Assembly (NCBI GenBank): GCA_013298625.1
Contig: JAAFIF010000092.1
Location: 1-37,341, forward strand
Reading direction: 5' to 3'
Source of the DNA: Myxococcales bacterium
GTDB lineage: Bacteria; Myxococcota_A; Polyangia; Polyangiales; Ga0077539
DNA: 37,341 nucleotides
Within the stretch, counting starts at the first letter, position 1, and each line of letters starts with the position of its first letter. A program made the translations under genes and the position numbers. Positions 1-8,197 of the stretch are shown here, in pieces. Below the pieces are notes generated by a model. That model ran no database searches. It saw only the letters and a list, made by a program, of their open reading frames with translations, and had not been told where the DNA came from.

Positions 1-2
1 CG

Positions 3-113
3 CGCTCGCACTCCACGTTTTCGCTTGGACTTTTCCACGCAGAAGCCTCGCCGCAGATCCTTCAGGAAGCCCTCGGCATCACGCCGACCCAGGCTTTCTC
101 CAGGGCGGCGTGA
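3..113 (+). CDS. Possible 3' end of a gene cut by the window edge
   Basis: This frame is open from the window edge to a TGA at 111-113. It would encode about 36 residues ending in a helix-like stretch (ILQEALGITPTQAFSRAA). About a quarter of its codons end in A or T, which is less biased than the clear genes here. The other two forward frames are also open across this stretch, so the reading is weak. I do not recognise the family. Confidence 0.22.
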   Translation, partial: RSHSTFSLGLFHAEASPQILQEALGITPTQAFSRAA

Positions 114-662
114 GGGGATGCATCAGTCACAGCGCTCGCTGGGCCTGGCCGTGGTTCGACTTGCATCGCGACCGCGTTCGTCGGCACCGGTCGCCTCCGA
201 TGGGGGCGGGGCACAGCTCATAAACATACAATACTATTGATGATTTTTCTTGCGACGTCATAACAGCGCTCGTCTCAGTCGTGGTCCGAGGCCTCGTGCG
301 CGCAGGTCTGCCCCGATCTTGGCGACGAGCACGTCGCTTTGGTCCTCAACCGCTGCTGCGACGGGGACCGCAGTTTTTCCGGTGCGCGGCATTCATGTAG
401 ATGCTCGCGTCACTCCAAGTGAATCGCGTTGCGGACCAGCTCGCGCGCACCGGGTCGATATCGAGCTGCGTACGCATCACCAACGAGCGTTCGTCACACG
501 CCCGACCGAGCCATGCAACGCAGCAGCGTCAGGGCCGCGCCCGCGAACGCGCTGGTCGCGCGCGGCCCCAGCGCGAGAGAAACCATGCGCCGGCCGTCAC
601 GCACGGTCGCGACGTTGCTCTCGCTCGATCGCATTCGATGCCCTACACTCCCGCCCCGCTCC
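114..662. other. Intergenic stretch before the sigma-factor cassette
   Basis: I see no convincing gene here; the open frames overlap one another and have no recognisable product. A short AT-rich island at about 219-262 stands out from the GC-rich surroundings. It contains TTGATG (237-242) and, 16 bases later, CATAAC, which loosely resemble a sigma-70 promoter reading rightwards. That reading is tentative because the gene start is about 400 bases away. Confidence 0.4.
644..649 (+). promoter_or_regulatory. Possible -10 element (TACACT) of the sigma/Lon cassette
   Basis: TACACT ends 13 bases before the ATG at 663. The same hexamer lies close upstream of two other gene starts in this window (14727-14732 and, on the minus strand, 10296-10291). 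No good -35 box is visible at 17 bases. This is pattern matching only. Confidence 0.3.
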
Positions 663-1253
663 ATGAACGAGCAGTGGTTCGAGGCGATCGAGCGATGCCG
701 GGACGCGAAGGGACGGCAGGCTCGCAACGAGGCCGAGCGCGCGCTCCACGCGCTCGCGATGAAGGTCGGAGTTCGCGCGCTGTCGCGATTTCGAGAGATC
801 CCGGAGGACGAAAAGTGTGAGCTGGTGGGCGACACATTCGTGCGATTGATCCAGAGCTATCCCAACGAAAGTTGGTCGCTCGCGCTGTTTCTGTCGATCC
901 TGACCAACGTGGCGCGCGACGTCGTGAAGAAGCTCGATCACCGAATGCGGCGCGACGCTGTGCGCGAGGCCCCGTCGAGCGACGACGAGCCCAGCCAGTG
1001 GAACGCCATCGCCTCGCCCAGCGACGAGTTCGCCAAGGTCGAGCGGCAGCGCGAAGCCCGCGCGATGATGACCCGCGTTCGACCGCTGCTCTCGCAGCGG
1101 GACCTCGCGTGGCTCGAGCTCGTGCTGCTCGGGACCACGCACAATGAGATCGCGGAGCAGCACCAGGTGGCCAAGGCCGTCGTGGACAAAGCGATGCAGC
1201 GCGCGTGGGAGAAAGTCCGCGCTGCGGCGACGCCAGCGGAGGACGAGCGATGA
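663..1253 (+). CDS. RNA polymerase sigma factor, ECF-like
   Basis: The 196-residue protein has the size and layout of an ECF-type sigma factor. A region 2-like helical part covers roughly residues 25-105, including EDEKCELVGDTFVRLIQ and LSILTNVARDVVKK, with a basic end (DHRMRRDA). A linker of about 40 residues follows. Region 4-like helix-turn-helix sequence lies near residues 140-187 (LLSQRDLAWLELVLLG, then HNEIAEQHQVAKAVVDKAMQRA). I chose the ATG at 663 because region 2 begins soon after it, although the frame is open further upstream. Its stop overlaps the next start (ATGA), so it leads a four-gene unit ending in a Lon-like protease. It probably directs transcription of this cassette or a small regulon; the control is inferred. 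No anti-sigma factor with a membrane segment is adjacent. Confidence 0.85.
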   Translation: MNEQWFEAIERCRDAKGRQARNEAERALHALAMKVGVRALSRFREIPEDEKCELVGDTFVRLIQSYPNESWSLALFLSILTNVARDVVKKLDHRMRRDAVREAPSSDDEPSQWNAIASPSDEFAKVERQREARAMMTRVRPLLSQRDLAWLELVLLGTTHNEIAEQHQVAKAVVDKAMQRAWEKVRAAATPAEDER

Positions 1254-1783
1254 GCGCGACCGTTCCATCGGGGGAGTTCGTGTTGCCGACGAGCCCGACG
1301 TTGCAGGCGAAGCCGACGGTCATCGCAGATCGCAGGTGGATGGCTCACCTCGCGAAGCACCCGCTCGGCGCCAACGCCCTGCGCCAACACAAACCGTGGA
1401 ACGACGAGGGCTTCGACCAGCTCTCTCCGCCCACCGTCGACCACGACGAACGCGAGCGATTTCTCTCGTTGATCCGCGACGCAGACTCCCGGGGCGGAGC
1501 TTGTGGAGTGCGCGAGTTCGCGCGCGGACCGATCGAGACCAGCGAAGGCGAGCCCGCTTGCTACTCCGACTCGGTCGCGCGGCTCAACCGCTCCGATGGA
1601 CTGCGCATCAGCTTCTACCTTCGAGGACGCGCGCTGAGCTGGCGGACGACCTTTCGCAAGGTCCCTGTCTCGCCAACGGCCGCAGTGCGAACGCTGCTCG
1701 ATGTTCCGCGGGACGAATCGATGTCAGCAACGTTTCTCGTCGCTCGTCCCTGGTGGCAGCAACAACAGGTCCCACTCCGATGA
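1250..1783 (+). CDS. Unrecognised 177-residue protein of the sigma/Lon cassette
   Basis: I do not recognise this family. The protein appears soluble, with no signal peptide or membrane segment. Its N-terminal third looks poorly structured (TVPSGEFVLPTSPTLQAKPT). The middle holds a charged helix (DHDERERFLSLIRDAD), and the C-terminal half looks like beta strands (GLRISFYLRGRALSWRTTF). It ends in a Gln-rich tail (WWQQQQVPLR). The start overlaps the sigma gene's stop by ATGA, and its own stop overlaps the next start the same way, so the three are probably translated together. A role as sigma-factor partner or as a substrate of the downstream Lon-like protease is possible from position, but nothing in the sequence proves it. 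Confidence 0.75.
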   Translation: MSATVPSGEFVLPTSPTLQAKPTVIADRRWMAHLAKHPLGANALRQHKPWNDEGFDQLSPPTVDHDERERFLSLIRDADSRGGACGVREFARGPIETSEGEPACYSDSVARLNRSDGLRISFYLRGRALSWRTTFRKVPVSPTAAVRTLLDVPRDESMSATFLVARPWWQQQQVPLR

Positions 1784-2853
1784 GCCACACTTTGCACGAC
1801 CAACTCCGATCGACCCTCGACGCGCTCGCCGCCAGCGAATTCTCACTCTCGACGCCCGGCGCGAGCCTCGTCGTGCAGCACTACGGCGACGCGCTTCGCG
1901 CAGGGATCACCGTGCCGATGGCGCTGCGCAAGCGCCTGCACAGCGCCGATTTGAGCGCCCTGCGCGCGATCGCCGACGAGGCACGACGCGACCTCGACGC
2001 TCCCCCTCCGGCGGTCGACGGGTTCGACGATCCGTCGGTCGAGCTCGCCCTGCGCGCGCGGGATCAACTCGAGAGCGTGCTCGTCGGGCTTCGCCGCATC
2101 GCGCTCGCGCACGGGCTCGCGTCGGACGAGTTCGACCCGATCTTCGACCTCGCCTCCGCGCTCGAACAGTTCGATGCGAGCGCGTCCAAGTCGCAGTCGC
2201 GCAACCACGTCGAGCAGCTGCTCGCAGAGCGAATGAGCCTGCACGCGAGCGCCGGTTGGCTCGACCGCTACGAGCACCGCGACGTCGCCGCTCCGCGCCC
2301 GGAGGTGGAGCTCGATGCCAGCGAATTTCGTCCGACGCACGAGCAGCTGACCCAATGGGCCACCCGCGGAGTCGGCGCGAAGCAGGTCGCAGCGTGGGCC
2401 TCTCGCGACGAGAACACCGAAGAGCTGCGCGCGTTGCTCGAAGCGCTGCAAGCAGAGCGCATCCCCCTCTCGCTCAACGCCCTTCGCTGGAGCCGAACGC
2501 GCGCCGACTCGACGACGATCGAGTGGGCCATTCGACCGATGACCCGCCTCGCCGCGGGCACGGACCGCCCCACGGAGCCCATGCGCTCGGTCGAACTCGG
2601 CCAACTCGGCTCGCTGCGCGCGTTCGGCCACTTGCTGGTGAGGTCCTCGTCGACGTTGCTGCGCGTGCGCGCAGAGCCCAACGAGATTCGCAGCATTCAG
2701 TTCGGTGACCAGACGCTCGACGCTCCCGACGCGAGAGGCAATTGGTCGCTGGAGGTTCGCGCTCCGCACGGGCCGCTCGCGCTGATCGTCACCGATGCGT
2801 CCGGCCAGTCGTTTTGCTGGACGTTGTCCATCGGCCCGCTCAACGAAGGCTGA
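1780..2853 (+). CDS. Unrecognised 357-residue protein of the sigma/Lon cassette
   Basis: I do not recognise this family. The first roughly 240 residues read as amphipathic helices rich in Leu, Arg, Asp and Glu (for example VELALRARDQLESVLVGLRR), suggesting a helical bundle or TPR-like scaffold. The last roughly 80 residues look like a beta-sandwich: LRVRAEPNEIRSIQFGDQTL, then NWSLEVRAPHGPLALIVTD. No signal peptide or membrane segment is present, so it should be cytoplasmic. The start overlaps the preceding stop (ATGA), and only three bases separate its stop from the protease gene. The helical-plus-beta build would suit a sensor or adaptor between the sigma factor and the protease; this is inference from context. 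Confidence 0.75.
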   Translation: MSHTLHDQLRSTLDALAASEFSLSTPGASLVVQHYGDALRAGITVPMALRKRLHSADLSALRAIADEARRDLDAPPPAVDGFDDPSVELALRARDQLESVLVGLRRIALAHGLASDEFDPIFDLASALEQFDASASKSQSRNHVEQLLAERMSLHASAGWLDRYEHRDVAAPRPEVELDASEFRPTHEQLTQWATRGVGAKQVAAWASRDENTEELRALLEALQAERIPLSLNALRWSRTRADSTTIEWAIRPMTRLAAGTDRPTEPMRSVELGQLGSLRAFGHLLVRSSSTLLRVRAEPNEIRSIQFGDQTLDAPDARGNWSLEVRAPHGPLALIVTDASGQSFCWTLSIGPLNEG

Positions 2854-2856
2854 GCG

Positions 2857-4578
2857 ATGCCCACTCGAATCGAAGTCGAGCGCGCGCTCGATCGCGTACG
2901 CCGTCAGGGCATCGACGCAGCCTCGCTCAGCGACGTTTCGTTGCTCGAGTTCGCGCTCGACGATCGGCTCCCTTGGCTCACGCCGGGCCTCGCCTCGCGC
3001 ATCGCCAACGCAGTGAATCGACCGGCGCCCGTCGTCGCTCCCATCGGCGTGGGCGAGGCGCTGTTGCTCGTGTGCGATAGCGCCACTCGGCGAGGTCGAG
3101 CGCTGCGGCTGCGCGTCGTCGCTCACGCGTCAGGTCACGCTTGTTTCGGCGATCGAGCGCAGGGACAGATTCGTCAGGCGAAGCGCGCGCTGCTCGCTGC
3201 CATCGATCAGGGTGGCCGAAGCTGGCCGACGGACGTCCGGCGCGCGGAAGGCGCGCTGGTCGAAGGGATCACCGAGTACGAGCGGGTCGACGAAGAGTCG
3301 CTGGGCCTCTCGGTCGTGGTCGCCGAGCTCTCGCGGGCCACTGGCATCGCCGCGAGCGCGACGGTGGCGGGCAGCGCGGTCGTCGACGCACGCGGACAGC
3401 TGCATGCTGTCGGCTTTCTGCGCGAGAAGATCGACGCGCTTCGCGACGGCTGGCCTGCGGTGGCCACGCTGGTCGTCGCAGAGACGCAAGAGCTCGTCGA
3501 GCTGCCCCTTGGATTCACGGTGATTCGCGCGAAGACGCTCGTCGAGGCGATCGGGCACTTCGGGCTCTCGCTCGAGGCGCTTCCGGTCTCGTCGATCGAG
3601 CACGCCGAGCGCGTCGCATCGGAGCTCGATCGCGAGTCGCGACGCTCACACAGCCCGGAAGAATGGTCGGCGCTCGCCGACGAGGCTACGAGCGCGAGCG
3701 TCGCGCTCGCTGCGGACGGATCGAGAGAGAAAGCACTGCAGGTGCGTGCATGGGCGGCGCTGTTTCGCGTGCACGCGGGACGATCGAACGAGGTGGACGC
3801 CGCCGAGGTGGACGAGGACGCTGCCGCGTACGATCCGCGCGTGCTCGCCGCGATGGCGGTGAGTCGCGCGACCGCCGCGATCGACGCCGCTCCGAGCACG
3901 TGTGTGGCTGTCGCGACGCAGACGCTCGAGCGCGCCGAAGCGTGCCGTGATCGAGCGATCTGCGCACGCGCGCTCGGCACGCTGGGGCGCGCGCTCACGC
4001 ACACGGGTGCGCCCGAGCGCGCGGAGGCACATTTTCGTGCCGCCATCGCGTTGTGGAACGAGGTCGAGCAGCCGCAGATCCCCCAGACGCAGAGCTACCT
4101 GGCGACCAGCCTTCGGCGCGCAGGTCGCGTTTCTGACGCGATGAACGAGATTCGCGACGCGCTCGCCCGATGCGAGAAGCGCGCGAGCGCGTACACCCAC
4201 GAGACCGCTCGCTATGCCTGGCTCGAACTCGGGCGATGCCAGCTCGAGCTGCGCATGTTCGACGAAGCCGAGCTCTCGCTCGCGCGGGTCCTGCGCGACG
4301 ACCTGGGCGATGCCAGCTATCCGAACATCGGCGCGCTCGCCACGCGCTACGCGCTGCGAGAAGAGCGGGGAGACCAACCAGGCGCCGAACGAGACCTCGA
4401 ACGGTGCCTTCGGGTCGCAGAGGGGTCGGGGCCGATCGCGAGGGTGGCGCTGCAAGCAGTCGGACGACACATGCTCGGCTCCGAAGGCTCCGAGCGAGCT
4501 CGCCGATGCTGGGCCAGGCACGTCGCCAGCGCGGACCGCGCGACGATCGAGCGAGCGCTGCGCGAGTGGGTCTACTGA
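2857..4578 (+). CDS. Lon-type (S16) Ser-Lys protease domain fused to TPR-like repeats
   Basis: The 573-residue protein carries a Lon proteolytic-domain signature without the Lon AAA+ ATPase. Near residue 145 is DEESLGLSV, matching the DGPSAGI serine motif, with Ser148 as nucleophile. Near residue 187 is FLREKIDAL, matching the lysine motif, with Lys191. The Ser-Lys spacing is 43 residues, the same as in E. coli Lon (Ser679/Lys722). An AGSAVVDARGQLHAVGF strand-turn lies between them, as in Lon. Residues 1-60 are a helical N-terminus, and residues about 240-570 are TPR-like helical repeats (for example ARALGTLGRALTHTGAPERA and EARYAWLELGRCQLEL-like units). There is no signal peptide. It is the last gene of the sigma-factor cassette. 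TPR repeats would recruit a partner or substrate. Proteolytic activity is inferred from the intact dyad. Confidence 0.8.
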   Translation: MPTRIEVERALDRVRRQGIDAASLSDVSLLEFALDDRLPWLTPGLASRIANAVNRPAPVVAPIGVGEALLLVCDSATRRGRALRLRVVAHASGHACFGDRAQGQIRQAKRALLAAIDQGGRSWPTDVRRAEGALVEGITEYERVDEESLGLSVVVAELSRATGIAASATVAGSAVVDARGQLHAVGFLREKIDALRDGWPAVATLVVAETQELVELPLGFTVIRAKTLVEAIGHFGLSLEALPVSSIEHAERVASELDRESRRSHSPEEWSALADEATSASVALAADGSREKALQVRAWAALFRVHAGRSNEVDAAEVDEDAAAYDPRVLAAMAVSRATAAIDAAPSTCVAVATQTLERAEACRDRAICARALGTLGRALTHTGAPERAEAHFRAAIALWNEVEQPQIPQTQSYLATSLRRAGRVSDAMNEIRDALARCEKRASAYTHETARYAWLELGRCQLELRMFDEAELSLARVLRDDLGDASYPNIGALATRYALREERGDQPGAERDLERCLRVAEGSGPIARVALQAVGRHMLGSEGSERARRCWARHVASADRATIERALREWVY

Positions 4579-4652
4579 GCGCCCGAGAGCGCACCGAGCG
4601 GAGGCGTACGACGAGCTGCTCGAGCGCGCTCGCCGCGCAGCGCACGTTCGGA

Positions 4653-4685
4653 GAAAACAAAAACGCCGCAGTTTTCACTGCGGCG
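4653..4685 (-). terminator. Rho-independent terminator of tRNA-Pro
   Basis: Read on the minus strand, an 8-bp perfect stem (CGCCGCAG / CTGCGGCG, loop TGAAAA) is followed by TTTTTGTTTTC. It begins about 20 bases downstream of the tRNA 3' end. The reverse direction has only a broken T run, so it mainly serves the tRNA. Confidence 0.85.
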
Positions 4686-4704
4686 CTGTTGTTTCGAGAG
4701 TGAG

Positions 4705-4778
4705 TCGGGGCGAGAGGATTTGAACCTCCGACTCCACCGTCCCGAACGGTGTGCGCTACCAGGCTGCGCTACGCCCCG
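4705..4778 (-). tRNA. tRNA-Pro (anticodon CGG)
   Basis: On the minus strand the 74-base sequence folds as a full cloverleaf. The acceptor stem is CGGGGCG/CGCCCCG and the D arm is GCGC...GCGC. The anticodon arm is CACCG-TTCGGGA-CGGTG with anticodon CGG, and the T arm contains GGTTCAAATCC. The discriminator base is A. The genome does not encode the CCA end, because CTCA follows. It reads proline CCG codons, which are frequent in these genes. A strong terminator follows, so it appears to be a single-tRNA transcription unit. Confidence 0.96.
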
Positions 4779-4834
4779 AGGGTGGGCGCGGAATCTACCC
4801 ACAACTCACGATCCGTCAAGCCAAGAACACCGAG

Positions 4835-6301
4835 CTACACACGATTGTCTCGTTTGCGCGCGCGCCACAGGACGAAGCCGTCGGTCTCGTCGCGGTCGGG
4901 GCGCAGCGTGACGAGCGAGGGTCGCAGCCGTTCGATCTCGACGCGATCCGCCGCGGCGTCGTGCGGCTCGAACGCGCCCGCGGTCTCGCGCAAAAACCAC
5001 TCGAGCATCCCCGCGCCCTCGGCGTGGGTCAGCGTGCAGACGGCGAAGACGAGCTCGCCGCCGGGCCGCACGAGGCCCGCGCTCGTGCGCAGGATCGCCC
5101 GCTGAAGCTCGTCGATGGCGAGCCGAGCCTTGGGCGCGCTCGTCGTGTCGCCGTCGCCGTCGTCGTCGCTCGTCGCCGCGCTGAGCCTTCGCGCGAGCAG
5201 GTCTGGCCTTCGCGCGAGCGTCCCCAAGCCCGAGCAGGGAGCGTCGACGAGCACGAGGTCGTAGCCTCCCTCGGGAGCCTTGCTGGCCAACGATCCGACG
5301 CCGCGCGTGACGTCCGCGCCGACCGCTTCGTACGCGAGCGACTCGCGCAAGAGACCCAAGCGCACGAGCTCGTCGCGGCCGCGCTGGACCTTCTCGGGGT
5401 AGGCGTCGGCGGCGTGCAAGAGGCCTTCGCCGCGGAGCATCGAGGCGAGCAGGGCGGTCTTTCCGCCGCGGCCGGCGCAGGCGTCGAGCACGCGCATGCC
5501 GGGGCGAACGCCGGTCGCGAGCGCCACGCACTGGGCGCCCTCTTCTTGCACGGCGAACAAGCCGCGCTCGCGGTAGAGCGGGCTCGTTCGAAGGTCGCCC
5601 GCGCCCGAGACGCGCAGCGAGAGAGGGCTGGTCTTTCCGTGGGTGATCGCCGCGCCGGGGCGCTCTTCGCGCAAGAGCCGCTCGAGCTCGTCCCGCCCGA
5701 TCCGCGTGCGCTCTGCGCGCACGTCGGTCGACGGCGTGCGCTCGAACATCGCCCGCAGCACGCTCTCGGCGTCCTCTGCGCTGCCGAGGCCCGCGCTCAG
5801 CGCCGCGCGCACCGAAGGGTCCACGCTGTCGAGCGCGAGGCTCACCCGCAGCCGCGCGCACTGCGACTCGTCACGGCCCGCGGCGACCTTGCGCAAGAGC
5901 GCGTTGACGAAGCCGCTCAGGCCCTTCGAGCGATCTTTGGACACCGCGTCCACCGCGGCGTTGACCGCGGCGCGCGAGGGCACGCGCTCGAGCACCAGCA
6001 CTTGATACGCAGCGATGCGCAGGACGGCGCGCGTGTACGCGTCGAGCGCGGCGATCGAGCCCGGCTTGCTCGCAAACGCAGCGAGCCGCGCGTCGAGGGC
6101 GCTCGCCGTGCGCAGCACGCCGTAGACGAGCTCTGTGCACAGGCCGCGGTCCGCGGCAGAGAGGGCGGGCTCGCGCTCGAGCGAGGAGGCGAGCGCGGGG
6201 GCGGCGAACGCTCCTTCGGTCTCGACGCGAACCAACACGTCGGCGGCGCGGTCCCTGGCGCTTCCGTTGCGCACGCGGCGCGGCGCGGTCTTCGAGCTCA
6301 T
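4835..6301 (-). CDS. rsmB: 16S rRNA (cytosine-967-C5)-methyltransferase RsmB
   Basis: This 488-residue protein has the RsmB layout. Residues about 15-140 form a NusB-like RNA-binding helical domain (RAADVLVRVETEG, LCTELVYGVLR, FVNALLRKVA). A SAM-dependent Rossmann methyltransferase follows. Motif I is DACAGRGGKT (about 273-282). Motif IV is DAPCSGLG with Cys356, and the motif VI cysteine is Cys422 (FAVCTLTHAEG); these are the two cysteines used by RNA m5C methyltransferases. It methylates C967 of 16S rRNA in the cytoplasm. An acidic insert (about 375-391, rich in Asp and Thr) lies after motif IV and is not a usual part of the family. It lies just downstream of tRNA-Pro on the same strand, but starts from its own upstream region. 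Confidence 0.95.
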   Translation of the reverse strand: MSSKTAPRRVRNGSARDRAADVLVRVETEGAFAAPALASSLEREPALSAADRGLCTELVYGVLRTASALDARLAAFASKPGSIAALDAYTRAVLRIAAYQVLVLERVPSRAAVNAAVDAVSKDRSKGLSGFVNALLRKVAAGRDESQCARLRVSLALDSVDPSVRAALSAGLGSAEDAESVLRAMFERTPSTDVRAERTRIGRDELERLLREERPGAAITHGKTSPLSLRVSGAGDLRTSPLYRERGLFAVQEEGAQCVALATGVRPGMRVLDACAGRGGKTALLASMLRGEGLLHAADAYPEKVQRGRDELVRLGLLRESLAYEAVGADVTRGVGSLASKAPEGGYDLVLVDAPCSGLGTLARRPDLLARRLSAATSDDDGDGDTTSAPKARLAIDELQRAILRTSAGLVRPGGELVFAVCTLTHAEGAGMLEWFLRETAGAFEPHDAAADRVEIERLRPSLVTLRPDRDETDGFVLWRARKRDNRV

Positions 6302-6317
6302 GGCTTCGGTCCCTGCG

Positions 6318-7385
6318 TCACGAGTAGCAATTGATCCTGAGCATCTGGACGTTGCCGCCCTCGGCCCAGAACGCGAAGACCGTGTTGCCGACGGCCGCGG
6401 CGCTGAACGCCTCGGGCTGCGTCGCTCGAAAGGTCCCCATCGCGAAGCTCGGCCCCAGCGTGCGCCCGTCCGCGCGCAGCGCGCGGATGCTCAGCGTGTT
6501 GGCGCTGGGCCAGAGAGAGAACGCTCCCCACGCGGTGGGCGCGACGGCGGCGTGCGTGGCAGAGACCGCGGGCCCGAGCTCGATCGTGCGACCGCGGTCC
6601 GTGGCCGAGCGGAGAAAGTGCGCGCGAGCCGTGCCGTTGGCCACGGTGACGACCAGGGCGTTGCGGCCGCTCGCGGCGACGGAGAACGACGTCACGTTGG
6701 CCGGCGCAGAGCCCACCGCGCGCGCGGCGCGCCCCGAGGCGACCGAGAACTGCGAGGTCGTGGTCGCGCTGCCGAACACCGCGCCGCCGAGCGCGCCGGT
6801 CACTTCGCCGCGCGCGATGTTGCTGGTGATGGTGCGCACGGCGCCGACCGCGGCGCCTGCGGTGGAGACCGTCCAGAGGTGCGAGGCGCCGCTGCTTCCG
6901 GCCCACGAAATCAAGACGTTGCGGCCGCTGACGGCGACGCTGGGGACGCTGGTCGCGGTGAGGGCGGCGTCCGCGGGCAGCTCGGTGATCGAGCCTCTGC
7001 CGACGGGGCGAGTGAACGCCGCGACGCGCCCGTCCGCGCGCTTGTACGCGCCGACGAGGGTCTGCCCGACGATGGTGAGCGCGCGACGCCCCACGGTGCC
7101 CTCGCCCACGTTGAACGTGTTGACCTGCACTTGCCCAGAGCTCACGCCGTCGAGCACGAGCAGGCCGACGTTGCGGCGCCCGCGCGCCTCGGCGTCGTAG
7201 AGGACATAGAGAGAGTCGGACGAAGCGGCGATGACCGAGAGCCCTTGGATCGGGCCGCCCGTGGCCATCGTCGCTGGCTGCGTCGCCGAGCACGCTCGAG
7301 GAATCCCCTGCCCCCACGAGGGCAGTCCAATTGAATAGACGCCCACAAAACCAAGTGCTGCCGCGACAGCGATCGACCGCTTCAT
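6318..7385 (-). CDS. Secreted protein of unknown function, probably beta-propeller-like
   Basis: This 355-residue protein begins with a signal peptide (MKRSIAVAAALGFVGVYSIG, possible cleavage after PSWGQG). The rest is almost entirely short beta-strand repeats of the pattern G-R-hydrophobic-V-S-W/F-A, such as VAVSGRNVLISWAGSSG and VAASGRNALVVTVANG. That looks like propeller blades of about 40-50 residues. There is one Cys near each end (Cys32 and the Cys of the last three residues), possibly closing the fold as a disulphide. No catalytic motif is visible. It sits 16 bases upstream of rsmB's start in transcription order and could share its transcript. I do not recognise a named family. Confidence 0.75.
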   Translation of the reverse strand: MKRSIAVAAALGFVGVYSIGLPSWGQGIPRACSATQPATMATGGPIQGLSVIAASSDSLYVLYDAEARGRRNVGLLVLDGVSSGQVQVNTFNVGEGTVGRRALTIVGQTLVGAYKRADGRVAAFTRPVGRGSITELPADAALTATSVPSVAVSGRNVLISWAGSSGASHLWTVSTAGAAVGAVRTITSNIARGEVTGALGGAVFGSATTTSQFSVASGRAARAVGSAPANVTSFSVAASGRNALVVTVANGTARAHFLRSATDRGRTIELGPAVSATHAAVAPTAWGAFSLWPSANTLSIRALRADGRTLGPSFAMGTFRATQPEAFSAAAVGNTVFAFWAEGGNVQMLRINCYS

Positions 7386-7449
7386 CGCCGGCCACGTTAC
7401 ATCAATCGCGCGGGGACACTGCGCGATTCACGCGCGCGCGCAGAACCGC

Positions 7450-8166
7450 TCAGCGGGCGCTGAGCCACTGACCGAGCCGGTCGAGCACGGGCATGGGGAT
7501 CTCGTGCTGCCCGCGAAACGCGTGGAAATTCACGGTCAGACCGGCGGCGGTGAGCGCGGTGTGCAGGCGCTCGCCGGCGGCGTAGGGGAGGATGGGGTCG
7601 TGCGTTCCGTGGCTCTGAAAGACGGGGAGCGAGGCGCGCGCGGGCATCCGCGGCGTCCACTCGCCCATCGCGATGAGCGAGCCCGAGAGCAAGACGAGCC
7701 CCGCGAAAGGGCGATCGCTGTGGAGCGCGACGTCGCAGCTCAGCATGGCGCCCTGCGAGAACCCTCCGAGCACGACGCGCTCGGGCGGGACCGAGAGCTT
7801 CGCCTCGAGGGCAGAGAGCGTCGCGAGGAGCTTCTCTCTCGCCGAGGCGAGCCCGTCGGGCACGTCGTTGAGCAGCCGGTCGATCGAGCCCGTCGCGAGC
7901 TGCATCTGCAAGCGCATCATGTCGATCTGCCACCAGGCGCGGGCGTCGTCGCCGAAGCCCATCGCCGCGAGCGACAGCGGCGCCGCGGGAAAAGCGAAGC
8001 GCGTCCCCTTGGGGACATCCAGCGCGCGGGCGAAGGGCACGAGGTCTGTGCCGGGCGCGCCGAACCCGTGCAAGAGCACCACGAGCATCCCGTCGCCGCC
8101 GCCGCCGTCGCCGTCGGTCCCCCCTGCGACACACACATTCAAGTCGCCGAAGCGCTCGATCTTCAT
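7450..8166 (-). CDS. Alpha/beta hydrolase of the phospholipase/carboxylesterase family
   Basis: The 238-residue protein matches the compact carboxylesterase/lysophospholipase group (Abhydrolase_2 type). The oxyanion-hole region is LLHGFGAPGTDL (about 31-42). The nucleophile elbow is GGFSQGA with Ser138. The acid is Asp190 in SHGTHDPILPY, and the base is His221 in FRGQHEIP. All three triad members are in the expected order, and the length is typical. It has no signal peptide, so it acts in the cytoplasm on small carboxylic esters. A Gly/Asp-rich loop (GGTDGDGGGGDG, residues 15-26) near the N-terminus is unusual for the family. The start ATG is followed directly by the family-like N-terminal strand. 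Confidence 0.9.
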   Translation of the reverse strand: MKIERFGDLNVCVAGGTDGDGGGGDGMLVVLLHGFGAPGTDLVPFARALDVPKGTRFAFPAAPLSLAAMGFGDDARAWWQIDMMRLQMQLATGSIDRLLNDVPDGLASAREKLLATLSALEAKLSVPPERVVLGGFSQGAMLSCDVALHSDRPFAGLVLLSGSLIAMGEWTPRMPARASLPVFQSHGTHDPILPYAAGERLHTALTAAGLTVNFHAFRGQHEIPMPVLDRLGQWLSAR

Positions 8167-8197
8167 GCGCGCGGTGATAACACGGCGCGCGCCGCGG

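Noticed and set aside
250..660. Overlapping plus-strand open frames before the sigma factor
   Set aside because: They are Arg-rich, overlap in several frames, and show no recognisable domain or ribosome binding site. High GC alone produces them.
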